The notes beneath the pieces are model-generated. The model did not search any database. It had not been told where the DNA came from and worked only from the letters and a program-made list of their open reading frames with translations. The position numbers and the translations under genes are program-made. From Actinomycetota bacterium (lineage in GTDB: Bacteria > Actinomycetota > Acidimicrobiia > Acidimicrobiales > Microtrichaceae), in the NCBI GenBank assembly GCA_009700815.1, contig WLLG01000111.1, positions 1 to 6,885 of the forward strand: DNA of 6,885 nt, read 5' to 3'. Position 1 is the stretch's first letter. Each line of letters starts with the position of its first letter. Positions 5,450 through 6,885 of this stretch are shown here, in pieces.

Positions 5450-6010
5450 CTACTCCTCCGGGAAGGGGCGTTGGTCAAGTGGCAGGGACCGGTACACAAA
5501 CCATGCAGCGCGGCACTCCGCAGGAGTCCCACCGACATGGGCTGCGTGCCAGCGGACCGAAAAGCGGTTGTACTCAAACTGAGCATCAGGCTGGCTTCTT
5601 GGCGTGTCGCGAGTTGCCTTCCAGTTAGCGACTAGATCTGCCACCGTTGTTCCCGACGAAGACGTCATGAATTCGCGCACATGGCTGTCAACTCTAAAGT
5701 CATGGCCGATACGGAGTTCAAGATAGGACCGCAATTGGCGAGTCATTCGCTGACCAGCAGGGAGAATCGTTGTGTCGAGCAGTGGTTCGCACAGCGGTCC
5801 CGGCGGACGAGGCTGGGGCTGAGGCGGGGCTACCGATCGGCCATCAAGGCTCGCAGCGACTCGCTCCACGAGATCACGCTTGACACCGCCCACTGGCAGG
5901 CCCGCTCGCCGACAAAATGCTCGCAGTTCAACAACAGTCCAATACCAGCGTGCGAACTCTTCCGAGGTGAGATTCGCTTCAAGGGGTGGTCGAACCGGAG
6001 AGTCAGTCAC
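5450..6010 (-). CDS. SAP-domain protein (DUF6434-like C-terminal region)
   Basis: A SAP-type helix-extension-helix sits near the N-terminus: LTSEEFARWYW, then ELRAFCRRAGLPVGGVKRDLVERV. SAP motifs commonly bind DNA or RNA. A Pro-rich linker (PPQPQPRPPGP) follows. The C-terminal half (TILPAGQRMTRQLRSYLELRIG through RAAWFVYRSLP) resembles the conserved region that accompanies SAP in bacterial proteins annotated with DUF6434; that name is from memory. The frame is open from ATG 6067 (205 residues), but that start overlaps the sulfatase by 44 nt. I chose GTG 6010 (186 residues), 13 nt after the sulfatase stop, because the family-like sequence begins soon after it. Neither start has a strong Shine-Dalgarno. 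It is probably translated from the sulfatase message. Its link to sulfate-ester metabolism is not evident. No membrane segment or signal peptide is seen. Confidence 0.8.
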   Translation of the reverse strand: MTDSPVRPPLEANLTSEEFARWYWTVVELRAFCRRAGLPVGGVKRDLVERVAASLDGRSVAPPQPQPRPPGPLCEPLLDTTILPAGQRMTRQLRSYLELRIGHDFRVDSHVREFMTSSSGTTVADLVANWKATRDTPRSQPDAQFEYNRFSVRWHAAHVGGTPAECRAAWFVYRSLPLDQRPFPEE

Positions 6011-6023
6011 AACAGGTTGGGAC

Positions 6024-6885
6024 CTACTCGTAGATCCACTTATGAAACCAGGGGTCAGATGTTTCAATCTGGAAGTTCTGAATCAGGGTGACAAACTCGG
6101 CAATTTGTTCGGCCTGCTCAGGTAATTCAGCAAGGTTGTTCAGCTCAAGGGGATCGGCCTGCAAGTCATAGAGTTCGAATCGCGGACGATGTAGATAGGT
6201 GTCCACCTCTCGCTGACCAAGCGTGCCAGTCTCTCGAAGAGTGGCCTGCCAACTCGCTGACATGTGAATATCCGAGGCTGTGGGAAAGTCAAGCTTCCAT
6301 GCGATGTTGTAAATGAACTTCCAGCGATGGGTTCGAACAACTCGCATCGGGTAGTAGTTGGTGACCTGATGAAAGCAGTGTGAGGCAAACACATGATCTC
6401 GGCCTGGGGATTCTGGATGCTCCAGTAACGGCCGCAGGCTTTCTCCAAACATCGCTGCGCCAAGTTCGCCAGCCCCCGCAAGGTCGAGCACCGTGGGAGC
6501 GAGATCAGCCCAACTCACGAGGGCCTGGCAGCTCACACCCGAACTCGACACAGCAGCGCTAGACACAGGCTCGGTCCCGGTGCCGCTACTTGGTGAATCG
6601 CTTCTGTCAGCAGCGGGGATTGTGCTGACAATCAAGGGAAGTTGCATGCCGGGGTCATACAGGGTCGTCTTTGCAACAGGGAATGCTCCCCCGTTATCGG
6701 AGAGATACAAGATGACCGTGTCTCGGTCCGACCCAGCGCTAGCAATCAAGTCCATAAGGCGGCCCACGCCTCGATCAAGTCGGGCGATTGACTGGTAGTA
6801 CTCGGCAATCTCGGCGCGCACCTCGGGAAGGTCCGCTAGCCAAGGAGGAACAATCACCTCTTCGGGATCAAAGAGTGTTTCCTCA
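6024..6885 (-). CDS. Sulfatase, N-sulfoglucosamine sulfohydrolase-like (5' end beyond window)
   Basis: This is the C-terminal 286 residues of a type I sulfatase, which hydrolyses sulfate esters or N-sulfate using formylglycine. The frame is open to the right edge, so the N-terminal Cys/Ser-x-Pro-x-Arg modification site is not in the window; GTG 6857 is internal. YLSDNGG carries the Asp-Asn metal ligands (about residues 63-64 of the fragment), and AKTTLYDPG the sulfate-binding Lys (about 72). WADLAPTVLDLAG is the family helix. The end is unlike generic arylsulfatases and like heparan N-sulfatase (SGSH): MRVVRTHRWKFIYNI, a DFPTASDIHMSASWQ segment, RPRFELYDLQADPLELNNLA, and ETSDPW near the C-terminus. 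About 28 Ser-rich residues (RSDSPSSGTGTEPVSSAAVS and on) are inserted between PLIVSTIPA and QALVSWADLAP, probably a surface loop. The substrate is likely a sulfated or sulfamidated glycan; exact specificity is inference. A SAP-domain gene follows closely on the same strand. Confidence 0.92.
   Translation of the reverse strand, partial: EETLFDPEEVIVPPWLADLPEVRAEIAEYYQSIARLDRGVGRLMDLIASAGSDRDTVILYLSDNGGAFPVAKTTLYDPGMQLPLIVSTIPAADRSDSPSSGTGTEPVSSAAVSSSGVSCQALVSWADLAPTVLDLAGAGELGAAMFGESLRPLLEHPESPGRDHVFASHCFHQVTNYYPMRVVRTHRWKFIYNIAWKLDFPTASDIHMSASWQATLRETGTLGQREVDTYLHRPRFELYDLQADPLELNNLAELPEQAEQIAEFVTLIQNFQIETSDPWFHKWIYE

Noticed and set aside
5681..6091. Plus-strand open frame of 136 codons
   Set aside because: It is antisense to the SAP-domain gene and the sulfatase end; no domain is visible.

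Overview
The window looks like a chromosomal segment of an actinobacterium, possibly of the Acidimicrobiia type. This rests on the SufB and SufD sequences, GTG starts, several genes without a clear Shine-Dalgarno, and moderately high G+C by eye. The lineage call is inference from protein resemblance, not a search. All bases except short gaps are accounted for by six genes plus one small gene; no RNA gene, CRISPR array, transposase or phage gene was seen.

Left part (1-4159): an iron-sulfur cluster assembly (suf) locus read on the minus strand, with an unusual layout. sufB (4159 to 2765) comes first. A plus-strand PAS-GGDEF gene (1801-2712) then runs convergently against it. Next come a small minus-strand four-cysteine protein (1701 to 1330) and sufD (1193 to beyond base 1). 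sufD is open through all 397 codons and is cut only by the window edge. SufB and SufD normally form the SufBC2D scaffold from adjacent genes; here they are about 1.6 kb apart and must be transcribed as separate units. A near-identical element of about 21 bp (core CTCCTACG[C/T]GGATAGT flanked by TAATT) lies just upstream of both sufB and sufD, in opposite orientation relative to the two genes. This is a strong candidate for a common operator that keeps the split units co-regulated. The small Cys4 protein sits directly upstream of sufD and is the best candidate here for an undescribed Fe-S-linked component.

Middle (4160-4438): a 279-bp divergent control region between sufB and an esterase gene. 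It holds possible back-to-back promoters with overlapping -35 boxes, an inverted repeat on them, a 16-bp tandem direct repeat and a G5/C5 hairpin.

Right part (4439-6885): an HSL-family alpha/beta-hydrolase (4439-5380, plus strand) is convergent with a minus-strand pair: a sulfatase resembling N-sulfoglucosamine sulfohydrolase (5' end outside the window) and a SAP-domain protein right behind it, probably co-transcribed. There is no evident functional tie between these genes and the suf locus.
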